From positions 13,720,060-13,784,059 of the forward strand of contig CM033108.1 in NCBI GenBank assembly GCA_019321725.1: a DNA stretch of 64,000 bases. The letters are read 5' to 3'. The stretch comes from Paulownia fortunei (taxonomy: Eukaryota > Streptophyta > Magnoliopsida > Lamiales > Paulowniaceae). The stretch's first letter is position 1, and every line of letters starts with the position of its first letter. Made by a program: the position numbers and the translations under genes. Of the stretch, positions 11,201 through 23,939 are shown in pieces. The notes beneath the pieces are model-generated. The model ran no database searches. It saw nothing but the letters and a program-made list of their open reading frames with translations, and was not told where the DNA came from.

Positions 11201-12447
11201 GTAACTAATTTTTGTTACGTCAGGTGACCTACCCAGCCTCTTCACATACTTAGTGGACGCAAATGAATATGTAGCTCCTGAATCAAATAGTATGAATGCT
11301 AGAGTATCATAGATAAAGAGTTTGTCTGTCACTACCGATGGATTTGCCTTTATGTCTGCTCTAGTGATGGTAAAAACTCTAGCGGGTATATTTTGTTGCT
11401 TTATAGAGTTTAGGTTCTCCAAACATGTTCTGCCAATATGGCCAGCCTTCCCACACACGTAGCACCTTCTAGAATCTATAGGGCAGTTTCCCATTTGTTA
11501 GCCACCGTATCTAGGGCACATAGATTATGGCATTGGCGCTTTTCCTGCTCTATCTTTGGTCTCTTATTTTGTTCCCACTGTTGTTGCCCTGGTTTTGATC
11601 GGAATTTGGGTTTCTGACCTTGAGCTTGGAATAGTCTCTTCTTTTCATTTCCAGCCCATCTCTTTCCTTATCCTTGCTTAAATTGGCAACAGGCTTCCTC
11701 CGCACGAACAATTCTAAGTTCAGTTTTCTCAGCCACTAATGCTCTCTTGGCAATCTGTGAATAGGTGACTCCTTGAATTCCCACCATATTAACATCTCTG
11801 TATAGTTCTAGCCTCAAACCTTCAAGGAATTTCTCTACCTTCAGTGCATCAGTGCTGACCATATACGTGACAAACCGAGATAACTGTTCAATTTTCTAAT
11901 ATAGTCCCTAACTATCATAGCTCTCTGCCGCAATTGTATAAATTCATTCATCTTCATTACACGAACAGGCGCGGTGAAGTATTTGTTCCTGAATAACTCT
12001 TTAAATCTCTCCCTAGTCATAGTAAAGGGATCCTCTATGCTCCTCATTGTATCCCACCAGTGTCTAGCACTTCCATGAAGCATAAAAGAGGCACATATCA
12101 CCTTCTCTTCCTCTGGGTCTCTACTATATTAGAACATATTCTCTAGGCTTCTCAGTCAATCCTCTGTGGCTGTGGGATCTACCACATCTTTAAATATTGG
12201 TGGATTGAGTTTCCTGAATCTTTCCCCAACTATCTCCATGTGTTTCGCTAGGGGCTGTGGTTGATTCATTTCAGCTCTGTTGCCTCTCCACATCCCTTTG
12301 ATGGATGGGTTGTTGAATTTGTTTTGACTGTCGCTGAATAAGTTCTGTAAGTCAGTTTATAATAGTGTCCCGATCATCAGTTGACATAGGTGTCTCCCCT
12401 TCTTGGCTTCTACCTCCACTACTACTCTCACTCTTTGTTCTCGTCAT
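8293..12447 (-). pseudogene. chromovirus gag-pol, broken
   Basis: The probable start is the ATG at 12447 (MTRTKSESSSGG). Order on the minus strand: gag capsid segment (about 12101-11668); zinc knuckle CYVCGKAGHIGRTC (about 11460); aspartic protease FDSGATYSF (near 11290); RT with [20 protein letters not shown] and [10 protein letters not shown] (10625-10245); RNase H (about 10150-9830, shifted); integrase zinc region and IDFMEGLPK core (9650-9000), the second catalytic Asp surviving in another frame as SDRDSRF; and the chromodomain-like tail ending at 8293. The chromodomain is thought to steer integration into heterochromatin. Several frameshifts and stops separate these pieces. Confidence 0.92.
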
Positions 12448-12591
12448 GACTGCAATACTGTTTTAGAACATGACCAATATAATTCATGAAATAATAATAC
12501 ATCACATAATAAAATAAAACTTAGGAGCAAGGCGGTGCTTCCACAAGTTCCAAGTTTATGTACATGGACAGTCTACAGAACCTGTGACTAG

Positions 12592-12603
12592 ACTTTGATA
12601 CCA
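12592..12603 (-). other. primer-binding site, minus-strand chromovirus
   Basis: The minus strand reads TGGTATCAAAGTC three bases inside the LTR end. The first eight bases match the complement of the initiator tRNA-Met 3' end, the usual primer in plants. The GAGC part is degraded. Confidence 0.75.
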
Positions 12604-12606
12604 CTC

Positions 12607-15324
12607 TACAATACCCCCATTACTACATAATCATATATATAGTATAATTTAATATGATAGAACCTGTGTGCATGCATGAATTTTTTTTTCCTATAACATA
12701 TTTAAATAATAAACTATTTTCTACTCACGGACTAATATATATACCTACAGAGGACCCATAGCAACCACAATATCTATATATCCATGTACAGACTAATTTT
12801 AAAAATAGCACACAGTACAGGTCCCAAAACTTAATACAGTAGACTCCAAAATCAAATAAGCTAACAACCAACCCAACAGGTCGTTATCCATGTACACTGA
12901 TCCTCAAAACCTATAGAAACTCCAGCTACTTACCCAGTAAGTCCATGACTTCAAGTATTACCAAACTCACCTACAATGCGTGAACTACGTGAGCTAATGC
13001 CCAGTAAGTGAAAATTAGGCATGATGAAGGGATAATCTAACACATATGCAATGCATTTCTATGAGGTCATGACAAGAATGCAAACTCATGCATAAAAATA
13101 GTTCATTCAAAATTATTTTGCATATCTGGGCCCTTGGCCCACCCATTATGTACCGGATAGAGCTCTCAATAATATCAATAATCATATGGCCATAAACAGA
13201 TCGACACAGTCTGGGGGCCATCTCTTGGGATCACCAGAGGTCCACCCCCTGTCTTCCCCTGAGACCCTCCAGAAGTCTTCCCACCAGTGGCGTCGATAAG
13301 GGCACAGTCAAGTAGTCCACCCTCTCGTGACCACCAGAGGCACACCCCCTATCAACTCCTATGATCCTCCAAGAAGTAATACTCGCGGCACCCCAAAATA
13401 TTATATGAATAAGCCACACAAGCCTAGGTACACTAGTAGTGGCCAACTAAAATATTTTTTTTTTTTAAATAATGTCATGCATGCAAAAACCTCAACTGTG
13501 AGCATGTGTTATGCATGGACATGTAAATGTTGATGAATGACATGTCCAATGACACAATAGATCCTATTTCGCATCATCCAAGTCTTAGAGCAATTATTGA
13601 TTACTTGTCATCATTACAACGAAATAATAAGTCTAAACTATAACACCAAAAAAGGCTCACATAAATGCAACTCCAACAAATAATGTAGATAGAAATTTAA
13701 TTAACTTATTGCAACAAAGATTTACAAATATTGCATTAAGGCATAACTTTAAAAGCATTATCCATCCAACTTGATGAACAACTTTCTAATAATTTTCTTC
13801 ATGTAGAATAACAATTTAACAATTGTACCTCCAATAAAAGTCTTACATAAATGAACAACGATCTAATGCTTAGTTCCTTAACAGAATATGTTGTGGATAA
13901 AGAGATTTAAAAATTATAGACAAATTAAAATGAAGAAAGGTATAATGAAGCAAATCTTATTAAAACAGACTTTGCCTTTGCAAAATCATGTTAAAAAAAG
14001 TGAATGTTTGTCTTCCAAGATATAACACGTTAATTTTAAGAATGAGTATAGTACTATAATAAGCTTAACAGGCAAACCAAAGACTGATTGTACTATTCTT
14101 TAAACAGGAAAAATAAACTTGGAAAATAATTGAAGATTATTTTACAAGTGTTTAGAGGAGGAAAGAGAGAAACCAATAGTATTGAATTGATTTGAGTGAA
14201 TGAAAAGAGTGATTGAAAATGAATTAGGGGTCCCTATGTATAGATTTTATAGTATTCAATCATCAATAGCCATGTCTCTTAAACTGCATCAATTTGGACC
14301 TCTAGATCATATCAATTTAAATCTAGCCATGATTTAGTGTTTCAATTTATATCCCTCCATGATGATCCATAGATCTTACCACACACTTTTCATACCTGGG
14401 TAGATGTGTCCAATCCCCATCCCCTATCAGCATTAGCGACTAATTGCATCCCTTCACTCGTGCCTCATTACCACATCTAAGCACGTTCATATCCAGTCAA
14501 CACCCTACAAATTGATGGCATGCTACACGCACGCCACATCGAGTTTACTGCCATATCATCGAGCCACTCTATCACACCTCGATATTCCTACTAAAAACTA
14601 GTAACAATGTAAAAAGTAAAATTTTAAAAATTAAATATCTCTATATTCGATAAATAGCCCTAATTATTTTTTATTGCCTCCAACAAATAAAAGTTTAAAT
14701 CATTAGCATATTTAAAATTATTTTTATATCAATGTTCGATCTAGTTAATTAAAATATATTGTTTGTTTCTGTATTTGATTTACATTGAGTTTTTTTAAAA
14801 TTTTAAATTTTATATTTATGAGTTATTGTACTAGTAAAATTTTGTATATACTTTTAAATTAAATTTCATAAAATTATACAAGGACATCAAATCTTTGTAA
14901 CTAATTTTGAATTAAAGGTGTATATTAATTATTGTCTCACAGATAAATAACTAGTTAATTCAAATAAAAAAAACTCTCTTTCAAATTAGAAATAAATGGT
15001 ATAAATACATATTTTTATCCGTACCAAAATGAGAAGGGACTTACCCAAAATTTTCTCCAATTCCTACCATTGAAATTTGTTAGAGCACTCTTTTTTTTTT
15101 TTCTTTCTCTCTTCTTCGACTTTTTATTTCTCTGCTGTCGTGAGTGTGTGTGTGTGGTGTTAATCGTGTGTGTATGTTAATAACTTAACTATTACTTAGC
15201 TACTAAGAAAATCTAATATAATATATTATAACATATGTAAACTTATCCTTTATATAATATAATATATTATAACATATGTATAATATATTATACTATTACT
15301 ACAATGTGCACATGTGTACATATA

Positions 15325-15364
<40 letters not shown>

Positions 15365-15760
15365 GGTATCATTTTATTATACTCCACACATATACTTATA
15401 TATATATTTTTTTTTCTTATATATATATATATATAATTAATACATAATATTTTTATTTATTTATTCGCATAGTTTATCCTACACTAATAAACACAATGAT
15501 GTCACCTTTCACTCACATGTATCCTTATGGTATATGATAGTTGACACCTAAATCCTCGTATCTTAGTACCAACTCAACCAATTAGATTAAAGAATTTGGA
15601 AATTAATATCGGGTGACAACTTCAGAAGTTTAATTATTAAAAATATCGTATAACATATAGTGCATTATGAAATATCAATTAAAAATGCAATGGCACATAC
15701 GTAGCATGAAATGCATGAACTACATTGGTTAGGTGAGTAGCGCGAGGCTCGGGTATTACA
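12607..15760 (-). repeat. 5' LTR of chromovirus (3.15 kb)
   Basis: On the minus strand it runs from TGTAATACCCGAGCC at 15760 to GGGGTATTGTA at 12607, next to the primer site. The terminal inverted repeat TGTAATACCC/GGGTATTxxA fits an LTR. It contains GC-rich near-repeats around 13200-13390 (ACCAGAGGxxCACCCCCT twice, about 107 bp apart), a piece of AT-rich family 1 (14588-15050) and a TA microsatellite (15316-15440). Part of this LTR recurs at 22451-23930. Confidence 0.85.
14588..15050 (+). repeat. fragment of AT-rich repeat family 1
   Basis: Phrases such as AACAATGTAAAAAGTAAAATT, GCCTCCAACAAATAAAAG and TTATTGTACTAGTAAAATT recur in the array at 18720-22350, for example near 20290-20400 and 19840. 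The fragment sits inside a chromovirus LTR, so this family is dispersed as well as tandem. Confidence 0.65.
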
Positions 15761-18650
15761 GTGTGTGAGGGTGTAGTGGTGTATAACAAGAAAGATTCCA
15801 TGTTATGGCTTCGATTGCCATTTGTCCCTCAAAATTCGTAGATATTTTTTCAATTTTGGACCACTCGCACTACGGTGCAATCTTAGTAGTGTGTGGTGCT
15901 TCAAAATTTGTTAGTTACTGTCCATTGTTCGCCCCTCAGGCCGCAACATGAGATTGGGGGTTTCGCGGTGCGACATGGGGGTGCCACATCATGATATAGG
16001 GGTATTGAGGCGCCTGACTAGATTGGACTACACTGTTCAACCTATTTCAACCGATGTTTCACCTTTTTCTAGGCTAAAATGGATTTTAGTATCTCATAAG
16101 AATTGTAGCCTATTTGTTAACTTTTTTTATCTTTCTAAATCATATCAATATCATATTTATGGAGAACGTTGTGCCATAAATACTAGGACTACCTCATCTG
16201 AAAATTTCTAGTGACTCTTTAACTACAAAACTTGTGCTTCATCAATCTAGTCATGAATTCAAAACGTGTGTGTGTGAAGTGTCAAGCTCAAGTTTCATAC
16301 ATGTATTTTAGGTATGAATTTCACAACAATGACCCCCTTGGTCTAAACAAGAAATCTCTTTTGTGCTCCAAAGGTTTGATTTTCATACACCTCACAAACT
16401 TAGATCAAAAGGACTTTAGTAAGCTTGTAAAGTAAGACCTAGGTTTTGGCTTGCAAAGTAAGGGTAAGGATAACATAAAACAACAAAGCTAAGTGTTTTT
16501 GTACTTCAACATCTTTACTCTCCTCCTTTCTTCTTTCTTTCCCACTTCTCTTTCTTTTTTTCTTTGGGATTCATACTTTTCATCATGTTCTTTTTTTTCA
16601 TACATTTTTTTTTCTTTTGTATACATTTTTTTTTCTTTTTTTTTATGAATCCCAAGGTTTCATTTTTTTTTCATTACTTCACAAGCCCCATACTTATGTC
16701 TTTTTGTAGAATTGGGTTGTAGTGTCTCCCTTACTTGCATCAATTATCATACATCCTCATTTTTCCATTCATATACCCTCATAAAAAGTGCACAATGTAT
16801 TCACTAAGCTCTCTTGGGGACAAGTCATGGTTTTTTGAGTTGCACAAGGTGGATGTAATGAGCTTTCAGAAATGAAGTCGAATGGTGGTAATTCATACGC
16901 TTTGCATATGCCATCTTTTTAATAAGGCACAATGGGATGACTAGTGAAATATATGTACTCGCAATAGGATTGAAAGGCTTAAAGGAGTCAAAGATGGCTT
17001 AAAACATTTTCAAGTTTGCTAGTTATCTAGGATTTCACCTTAAAGGGTAATCAATCAAGTTCTAGAATACCACAAAATGACCAAAACAACTCATTGAAAG
17101 AAAATCCAACACCAAGTAGCACGTAATTCACAAGATTTCAACACAACGTGCTTAATGAAAATTCATCATTCATGACAAAAATCAAATACACACAAAAAAT
17201 GTCATGTCACAAGACTAGCAATCTTTCTTTCCTTAGACTTTACACAATATTATTACGTATCTTAGCCAATTGATAATCAAGATATATCATTCAATCACAA
17301 AACAAGAACTTACTCAAGTTTGTCAACAAAAACATGTTTGCTCTTAGACTCTCATCACACAACATGTGCAAGTCACACATAAAGCTTCAAAGAAAATTGA
17401 AAATTTTGGCTCAACTTTTTACATAAAGCTCTAACACACAAAATATAAATCTCACTCCCACCTTAAAATTAACATTGTCCTCAATGTTAATGAATTAAAG
17501 TACACAAGAGATGGGAAATAGGAAACTCCCCTTTCAAATAGATGATGCACTCGGAGTCCATTGGAGATCCACCCATATCACCAGGGAGACATCCATCTAC
17601 GCAAGAAAATGAGGCATGAAAGAACATGGGCTAAATCAACAAAAGTGAAAACACAAACATAGATAAAGCAATGTAATAGCTAGACATGCCTAAATCAAGA
17701 AATGGAACTTACTTAAAAAACTAACTAAGAAATTATTCAAAAGCAAAGAAAACAAAGGCTTGGGTTGCCTCTAGACTCTAGAGCTATACAAAGGTTTGGG
17801 TTGCCTCTAGACTCTAGAGATATATAATATCAACTATGTACCATCATAAGCAATCGGTAATCAAATTATTCATTCAATCACAAAATATGAACTCAACTAA
17901 CTTTGTCAATTGAGCATGCTTACTCTTAGACTCTCATCACACAATGCATGTAATTCACATACAAATCTTCAACAAAAATAAAAAACATTGGAGCAACTTT
18001 TCACATAAAGCTTAAACACACAAGACTTAAATCCTACCCTCAACCTTAAAATTAACATTGTCCCCAATGTTAATAAATTAAAGCATATAGAAGGGAGAAA
18101 TAGGAAAATCCCCTTTCAAATATATAATGCCCTTGGGGTCAATGGGAGATCCATACGTATCATCAAGGAGACGTCTATCAACATAAGAAAAGGAGGAATG
18201 AAAGTACATAGGGTAAAACAACAAAAGTGAGAACACAAACTTAGACAAAGCAATGCAATAGGTAAACAAAAGAAAGTTAGACATGCCTAAATCTAGAAAA
18301 GGAACACACGTCAAAAACTAACTAAGAAATTATTCAAAAGTAAATGAAATAAAGGGCTTGGGTTGCCTCCTTAGAAGTGCGTGGTTTATAGTCATCAACC
18401 CGACTATCTTCTTTACTCATCCTAACTATCTTTACACATCCTAAATCTAAAAATAAGTGTTTAACATGCCACACCTTTATGTGCTCTAAGAGTGTAGGTG
18501 AAGCTTCCGAATACGTAAGACGAGAATGATTCAGAGTAGCATCAAGGGCCTTTTGAACATCAACAAGTGTATCCTTTATTACCGCGAATGGTTTGCCAAT
18601 CATGGTGAAGATATACCTTTTTTTATATATTGAAGATAAAAATATCTATA
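15761..18650 (-). mobile_element. Athila-like 3' untranslated region remnant (Athila C)
   Basis: No pol or gag is left here, but the minus strand has hallmarks seen downstream of integrase in the other Athila-like copies of this window: CACTTCTAAGGAGGCAACCC (about 18380-18360; compare 41160-41180), a GAGGACAATGTTAATTTTAAG-like block (about 17490-17465; compare 41336-41358), CCCCAAGAGAGCTTAG (about 16820) and long A-rich runs (16680-16560). A possible polypurine tract, ACCAAGGGGG, lies near 16340. The part below it (15761-16330) may be LTR, but I could not prove that. The short reading frames here are not conserved. Confidence 0.6.
17250..18340. repeat. diverged tandem duplication, about 583-bp period
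   Basis: Blocks around 17264-17830 and 17847-18340 repeat in the same order: CATTCAATCACAAAA, then ACTCTTAGACTCTCATCACACAA, then the AACATTGTCC(T/C)CAATGTTAAT motif, then AACTCCCCTTTCAAATA, then a block near GGAGACGTCTATC. Divergence is moderate, so the duplication is old. It spans the polypurine-like block of the Athila-type 3' region. Confidence 0.75.
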
Positions 18651-18719
18651 GAGCACAAGAATTGGTCACAATTCCCAAGCATATCTTGAGTTACCCTATT
18701 AGGCTTGCTTATGTAGTGC

Positions 18720-21700
18720 ATGCTTCCTGAAATTAACAATTAAACTGAATTAGTGCTTGCAATTATTCTTATACCAATATTTTGAGAATTAAATTAAATC
18801 ATAAATTTATATTCTTTAGTTATTCTAAGTAAAGACTATTTAATCCCCTTTAGTAACGATACTTTAAAACATAACAAATAATTTTAATTATTCTTAGACC
18901 AATATCCTAAAGTTAATTTAACTGTATATTTCAACTGAATACTATCTATGGAATTAAAATATATTCACTTTTAAAATATTCAATACATATTTATTTTTGT
19001 ATTTAATTTATATTGCATTTTATAATATTCTAATTTTCTGAAAATTTATATATTCTTTTGTGATTCAATATAAAAACTATTTAACACTATCAAAGGAACT
19101 AAATATATTTACTTTAAAAATATTCATTGCATATTATTTATTTTGTTTTTAATTAGATTGGTATTTTATTATATTATTTTTTAACTATTTACATTTTAGA
19201 GATATTATGCTAGTAAAATTAGTGTAAATTGTTAAATTACAATGTCCTAATATAAAGAAAAACTTTAATTTTACCTTCAAAATTAAAATATATACTTTAG
19301 TTATTCCAAACAAAAAAGTGAATACTATCTATGGAATTAGAGTACATTTACTTTTAAAATGTTGAATCAATAGTATTTAATTTTTAATATTGATTGCATC
19401 TTTTTAGATTTTAAAAATCTTAAATATTTTTGAGTATTTTTATAATAAATTTGGTATATACTTTTAAATTGAATTTCATAAAACAAAAAAAAGTTTCAAT
19501 ATTGAAATCTTTTGACTCTACTAATTTGCCTCTAATATTAACATTAAATATGAAGACAAAAAGAAGACAAAGTACTCATATTACCGCTCCTCTAAATTTA
19601 TAAGTTATGTTTCAACTTTGTAATTAATTTATATTTTGTTTTTGTTACATTTAAATTTAAAAAAAAATTACAACTTCTTTAATTATTCTAAATAAAAACT
19701 TATTAATACTATCAAGGGAACTCAAATATATTTACTTTAAAAAATTCTATGCATATTATTTATTTATGTATTTAATTAAATTGGATTTATATTTGATTTT
19801 TAATTTTTTAAATAATTTTAATTTTGTGTTATTGTACTAGTAAAATTTAGTATTTACTTAATTAAAGGTCATATAATATAGAAAAAAATATTAGTTATAT
19901 TTTGAAATTAAATTATATACATTAGATATTCTAACCAAAGACTTTTCAAAACTCTCTCAAGAATTAAAATATATTTACTTTAAAAATATTGAATACATAT
20001 TATTTTTTTTATAATTATGATTGTAAATTTTTTTTTTATTTAAAATTTTCAAATATTTCAGAGTTATTTTGCTAAAAATTTTGGGTACTTAATTTTAAAT
20101 TAAATTTCACAAAATATAAAAACTATTTCAGTAATAAAATATTTTAAATCTACTAATTTATCACTAATAATAACAATAAATATAAAGACAAAAAGAACAT
20201 AAAATAATTTGTATTACCCTTTCTCTCAATTTTTAAGTTAAGTTTGATCGTTGTATTTATATTAAAAAGTCATCTTACTAAGCTAAAAACTTGAAATAAT
20301 GTAAAAATTAAAATTTTAAAAAATATGTATATATAATTGCATACAATAAATGTTCTCAATATGCTCCACTACCTTGAACAAATAAGAGTTGAAATCAAAA
20401 GTAAATTTAGAGTTATTCTTATATCAATATTTCAAATTTAAGTTAAATCCAAAATTTAAATTATTTAGTTATTCTAAATGTAAACTATTTAATCCCCTTT
20501 AGTATTTATACTTTAAAATTTTAAAAATAGTTTTAGTTATTTTTAGACAAATACCCTAAAGTTAATTTCATTGTATATTTCAACCAATACTATCTATGGA
20601 ATTAAAATATATTCTTTTAAAATATTCCATACATATTCAATTTTGTACTTATTTACATTTTGTTTTTATAACATTGTAATTTCTTTAAATATTTATATAT
20701 TCTCTAGTTAATCTATATAAAAACAATTTATCACTATCACAGGAACTAAAATATATTAACTTTAAAAAATTTCATTGCATATTATTTATTTATGTATTTA
20801 TTTAGATTGGGCTTTTAATAAATCTAAATTTGTAACCTTTTACATAGTTGAGTTATTATGCTAGTAAAATATAGTGTAAACTATTTAATTAAATGTCCTA
20901 TAATATAGAAAAACTTTAATTACACTTTTAAAATTAAAATATATGTTATAGTTTTTCTACAATCTAAGGAATTATATTTTTTAAATATTTTTGAGTTATT
21001 TTGCTTATAAATTTTGTATATACTTTTAAATTGAATTTTGTAAAATATAGAAAAGTATTTCCATAATAAAATCTTTTAAATCTATTAATTCGTTTATAAC
21101 CATAACAATAAATATGAAGATGAAATGAAGACAAAGTACTCTTGTTATCCTCTTCTCAATTTTTAAGTTAAGTTTCAAAAAAAAGTCATCTTACTTAGAT
21201 AAAAACTTGAAATAATGTAAAATATTAAATTTTAAAAATTAAATTAAATGTATACAATAAAAAGTTCTCAATATGCTCCACTACCTCCAACAAAAAAAGT
21301 CAAAATCAATATAATATATAAAATTATTCTTATACCAATATTTTGAGAATTAAATTAAATCATAAATTTATATTCTTTAGTTATTTTAAATAAAACTATT
21401 TAATCCCCTTCAGTAATTATACTTTGAAACTTAAAAAATAATTTTAACTATTCTCAGGCCAATATCCTAAACTTAATTTAGTTGTATATTTCAACTAAAT
21501 ACTACCTACGCAATTAAAATATATTCTCTTTCAAAATATTCAATACATATTTATTTTTGTATTTAATTTACATTGCATTTTATAACATTTTAATTTTCTT
21601 AAAATTTATATATTCTTTTGTGATTCAATATAAAAACTATTTAACACTATCTATGGAACTAAATATATTTACTCTAAAATATTCAATGCATGTTATTTAT

Positions 21701-22350
21701 TTTTGTATTTAATTAGATTGGGTTTTTATTATATTATTTTTTAAACTATTTACATTTTAGAGATATTATGCTAGTAAAATTAGTGTACTTTGTTGCATTA
21801 CAATGTCCTAATATAAAGAAAAACTTTAATTATACCTTCAAAATTAAAATACAATCTTCAGTTATTCCAAACAAAAAAGTGAATACTATTTATGGAATTA
21901 GTGTATATTTACTTTTAAAATGTTGAATCAATAGTATTTATTTTTTTAATATTAGTTGCATCTTTTTTAGAATTTGAAAATCTCAAATATTTTTAAGTAT
22001 TTTTATAATAAATTTGGTATACACTTTTAAATTGAATTTCATAAAATAAAAAAAAAAGTTTCAATATTGAAATCTTGCCTCTAATAATAACATTAAATAT
22101 GAAGACAAAAAGAAGACAAAGTACTCATATTACCATTCCTTTGAATTTATAAGTTACGTTTCACCTTTGTAATTAATTTACTTTTCGTTTTTGATACATT
22201 TTAATTTTAAAAAAAAATTACAACTTCTTTAATTATTCTAAATAAAAACTAATTAATACTATCAAGGGAAACCAAATATATGTACTTTAAAAATATTCTA
22301 TGCATATTATTTATTTCTGTATTTAATTAGATTAGGTTTATATTATATTT
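18720..22350 (+). repeat. AT-rich long-period tandem array (family 1)
   Basis: The phrase CCAATATTTTGAGAATTAAA occurs at about 18774 and 21337. AACACTATCxxxGGAACTAAA occurs at about 19082 and 21645, and ACTATCAAGGGAAxxCAAATA at about 19700 and 22256. All give a period near 2.56 kb. Shorter, more diverged sub-repeats lie inside the unit, such as TTTAATCCCCTT at about 18840, 20490 and 21400. About 1.4 units are visible before the assembly gap. No coding capacity or LTR/TIR ends were seen. The class is unknown. Confidence 0.82.
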
Positions 22351-22450
22351 NNNNNNNNNNNNNNNNNNNNNNNNNNNNNNNNNNNNNNNNNNNNNNNNNN
22401 NNNNNNNNNNNNNNNNNNNNNNNNNNNNNNNNNNNNNNNNNNNNNNNNNN
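22351..22450. other. assembly gap (100 N)
   Basis: Exactly 100 N, the usual placeholder for a gap of unknown length. The left side is AT-rich family 1 and the right side is a chromovirus LTR. Confidence 0.99.
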
Positions 22451-23930
22451 CTGACCAATGCTACTATCCCATGCATCAAAAAAGAGCTCTGCACACTGCC
22501 ATAATCCAATGGCCAATAATCATATAAGCATGCAAATCCATGCATGTCAACCTACAAATCTATGCATACAACCATGCAAATTCATGCATGCTTCGATGCA
22601 CTAGTAGCGGTCAGCAAAAATATTTTCTTTTCTTAGAATCATGTCGTGCAATGCAAGAGTTATCACAATACATGTATATAATGCATGCACATGCCAATGC
22701 ACATGAATGACAAAATCTAAAATTCGATGGTGATAGTTTTGAACATCTCTTCAGTATCATGCCTTATTTCAATTTCTAACCAATGAAAATTTATTCCAAT
22801 ACTCTTAACTCATATATGAACATGTATATGATGATAGTTATAGGTTTTATTCTACATACTATACACTTTTGAAGCCTAAAACACAAGAAAATAGCAAGGT
22901 GATAGTTTCTCCCACAAGTATTTCCTATTAAGTGTTTGTCATCAAAACCCTTTCTTTGTGCACCAAAGTCTAACTAAAAACTTTCTAACACTTTTATAAG
23001 AGATATTGAAAGATTACTACACAATAAAACCATTCATAATAATCTAAAAACTAAAGGCAAATCCGTAGGTAGGTGTTACCTATGCAGATTTTGAGGTTAA
23101 GCTTGATGGTAATCACTTCTCCTTTGCTTTTCTTGTTTTTATTTCAACTTGGAATCAATTTGGAGCACTTCGAGACCTTAAGGTGTGTGTTTGGAAGCTG
23201 AAAATGGCTGAAATGAGGATATGGTCATGGCTTAAGGGTGAAGGAAAGCTTGAGGTGGCACTTGAGGTGCGTGCTTAAGCTGGGTAGCAAGCATGAGATG
23301 TCAAGTTGTGGTATAAATCTAACATTTTATCCATCTTTCAAGCCTAGATCAGATGTATCTTACTATATATTAATTTTATTGCATCTTATTTTAATCACCA
23401 CAAGATCCCATAGATAATTCATAAGCTAATTTCCTAGTCGTTCATTTAATTTCTTACCCGATTGTCACCTGATTCTTGAATAATTGTCCATATTAAAAAT
23501 TTTATAATCTTATACATAAATGAATATTGTAATATCTCCTTTCAATCATAGTATCTTATGTCCAATGTTCCAAATATGCAATTTATCCTTATATATTTTT
23601 TGAAATATATGGATAAAATCGAATCAAACCATATAAGCTTACTAGTAAGACTTTTAATACTTCCAAAATTATAACCTATATATCCTATCTATATCCAATA
23701 TTGATCAACCTCATTTTCTTCTTATTTCAATATAAAATCAACTACTTAGATTAGAAAATTCAATAACTAATATCATGCAAGAGCTTTAGAATTAAGTTTA
23801 ATATTCAAGAATGTCGTATAAAATGAAATAAATTATGCAATGTCAATAGAAATGCAAGTAGCATATAAAATTAGCACGTAATGTATGAATTATATTGGCC
23901 AAGTGAGTAGTGTGAGGCTTGGATATTACA
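22451..23930 (-). repeat. chromovirus LTR, related to 12607-15760, cut by gap
   Basis: Shares CACTAGTAGxGG, TAATGCATGCACATG-like blocks and the terminal stretch GGCCAAGTGAGTAGTGTGAGG...ATATTACA with the LTR at 12607-15760. On the minus strand it begins TGTAATATCCAAGCC at 23930. Because the next bases upward are not element sequence, it is a 5' LTR or a solo LTR. The rest is lost in the gap. Confidence 0.82.
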
Positions 23931-23939
23931 ATGAAGCCT

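Larger units (their letters stand above)
7776..15760 (-). mobile_element. Tekay/Del-type chromovirus (Ty3/gypsy), minus strand
   Basis: The minus strand carries 5' LTR (12607-15760), primer site, gag, protease, RT, RNase H, integrase, C-terminal chromodomain-like segment, polypurine tract and 3' LTR remnant (7776-8255). RT before integrase places it in Ty3/gypsy. The C-terminus (NILLREIKQLRNKKIPLVKV followed by LWRDQSMEEATWEKEDEI) is the chromodomain-like tail of plant Tekay/Del chromoviruses. The LTRs differ greatly in length: the 3' copy retains only the last 480 bp before the shared boundary. Frameshifts and stops throughout show that it is inactive. Confidence 0.9.

Noticed and set aside
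18334..18603. 89-codon minus-strand reading frame
   Set aside because: It covers the Athila-type 3' untranslated block containing CACTTCTAAGGAGGCAACCC, which is non-coding in the other copies.
22327..22545. Reading frame across the first N run (and 57944-58220 across the second)
   Set aside because: These frames run through unknown bases; nothing real can be inferred.
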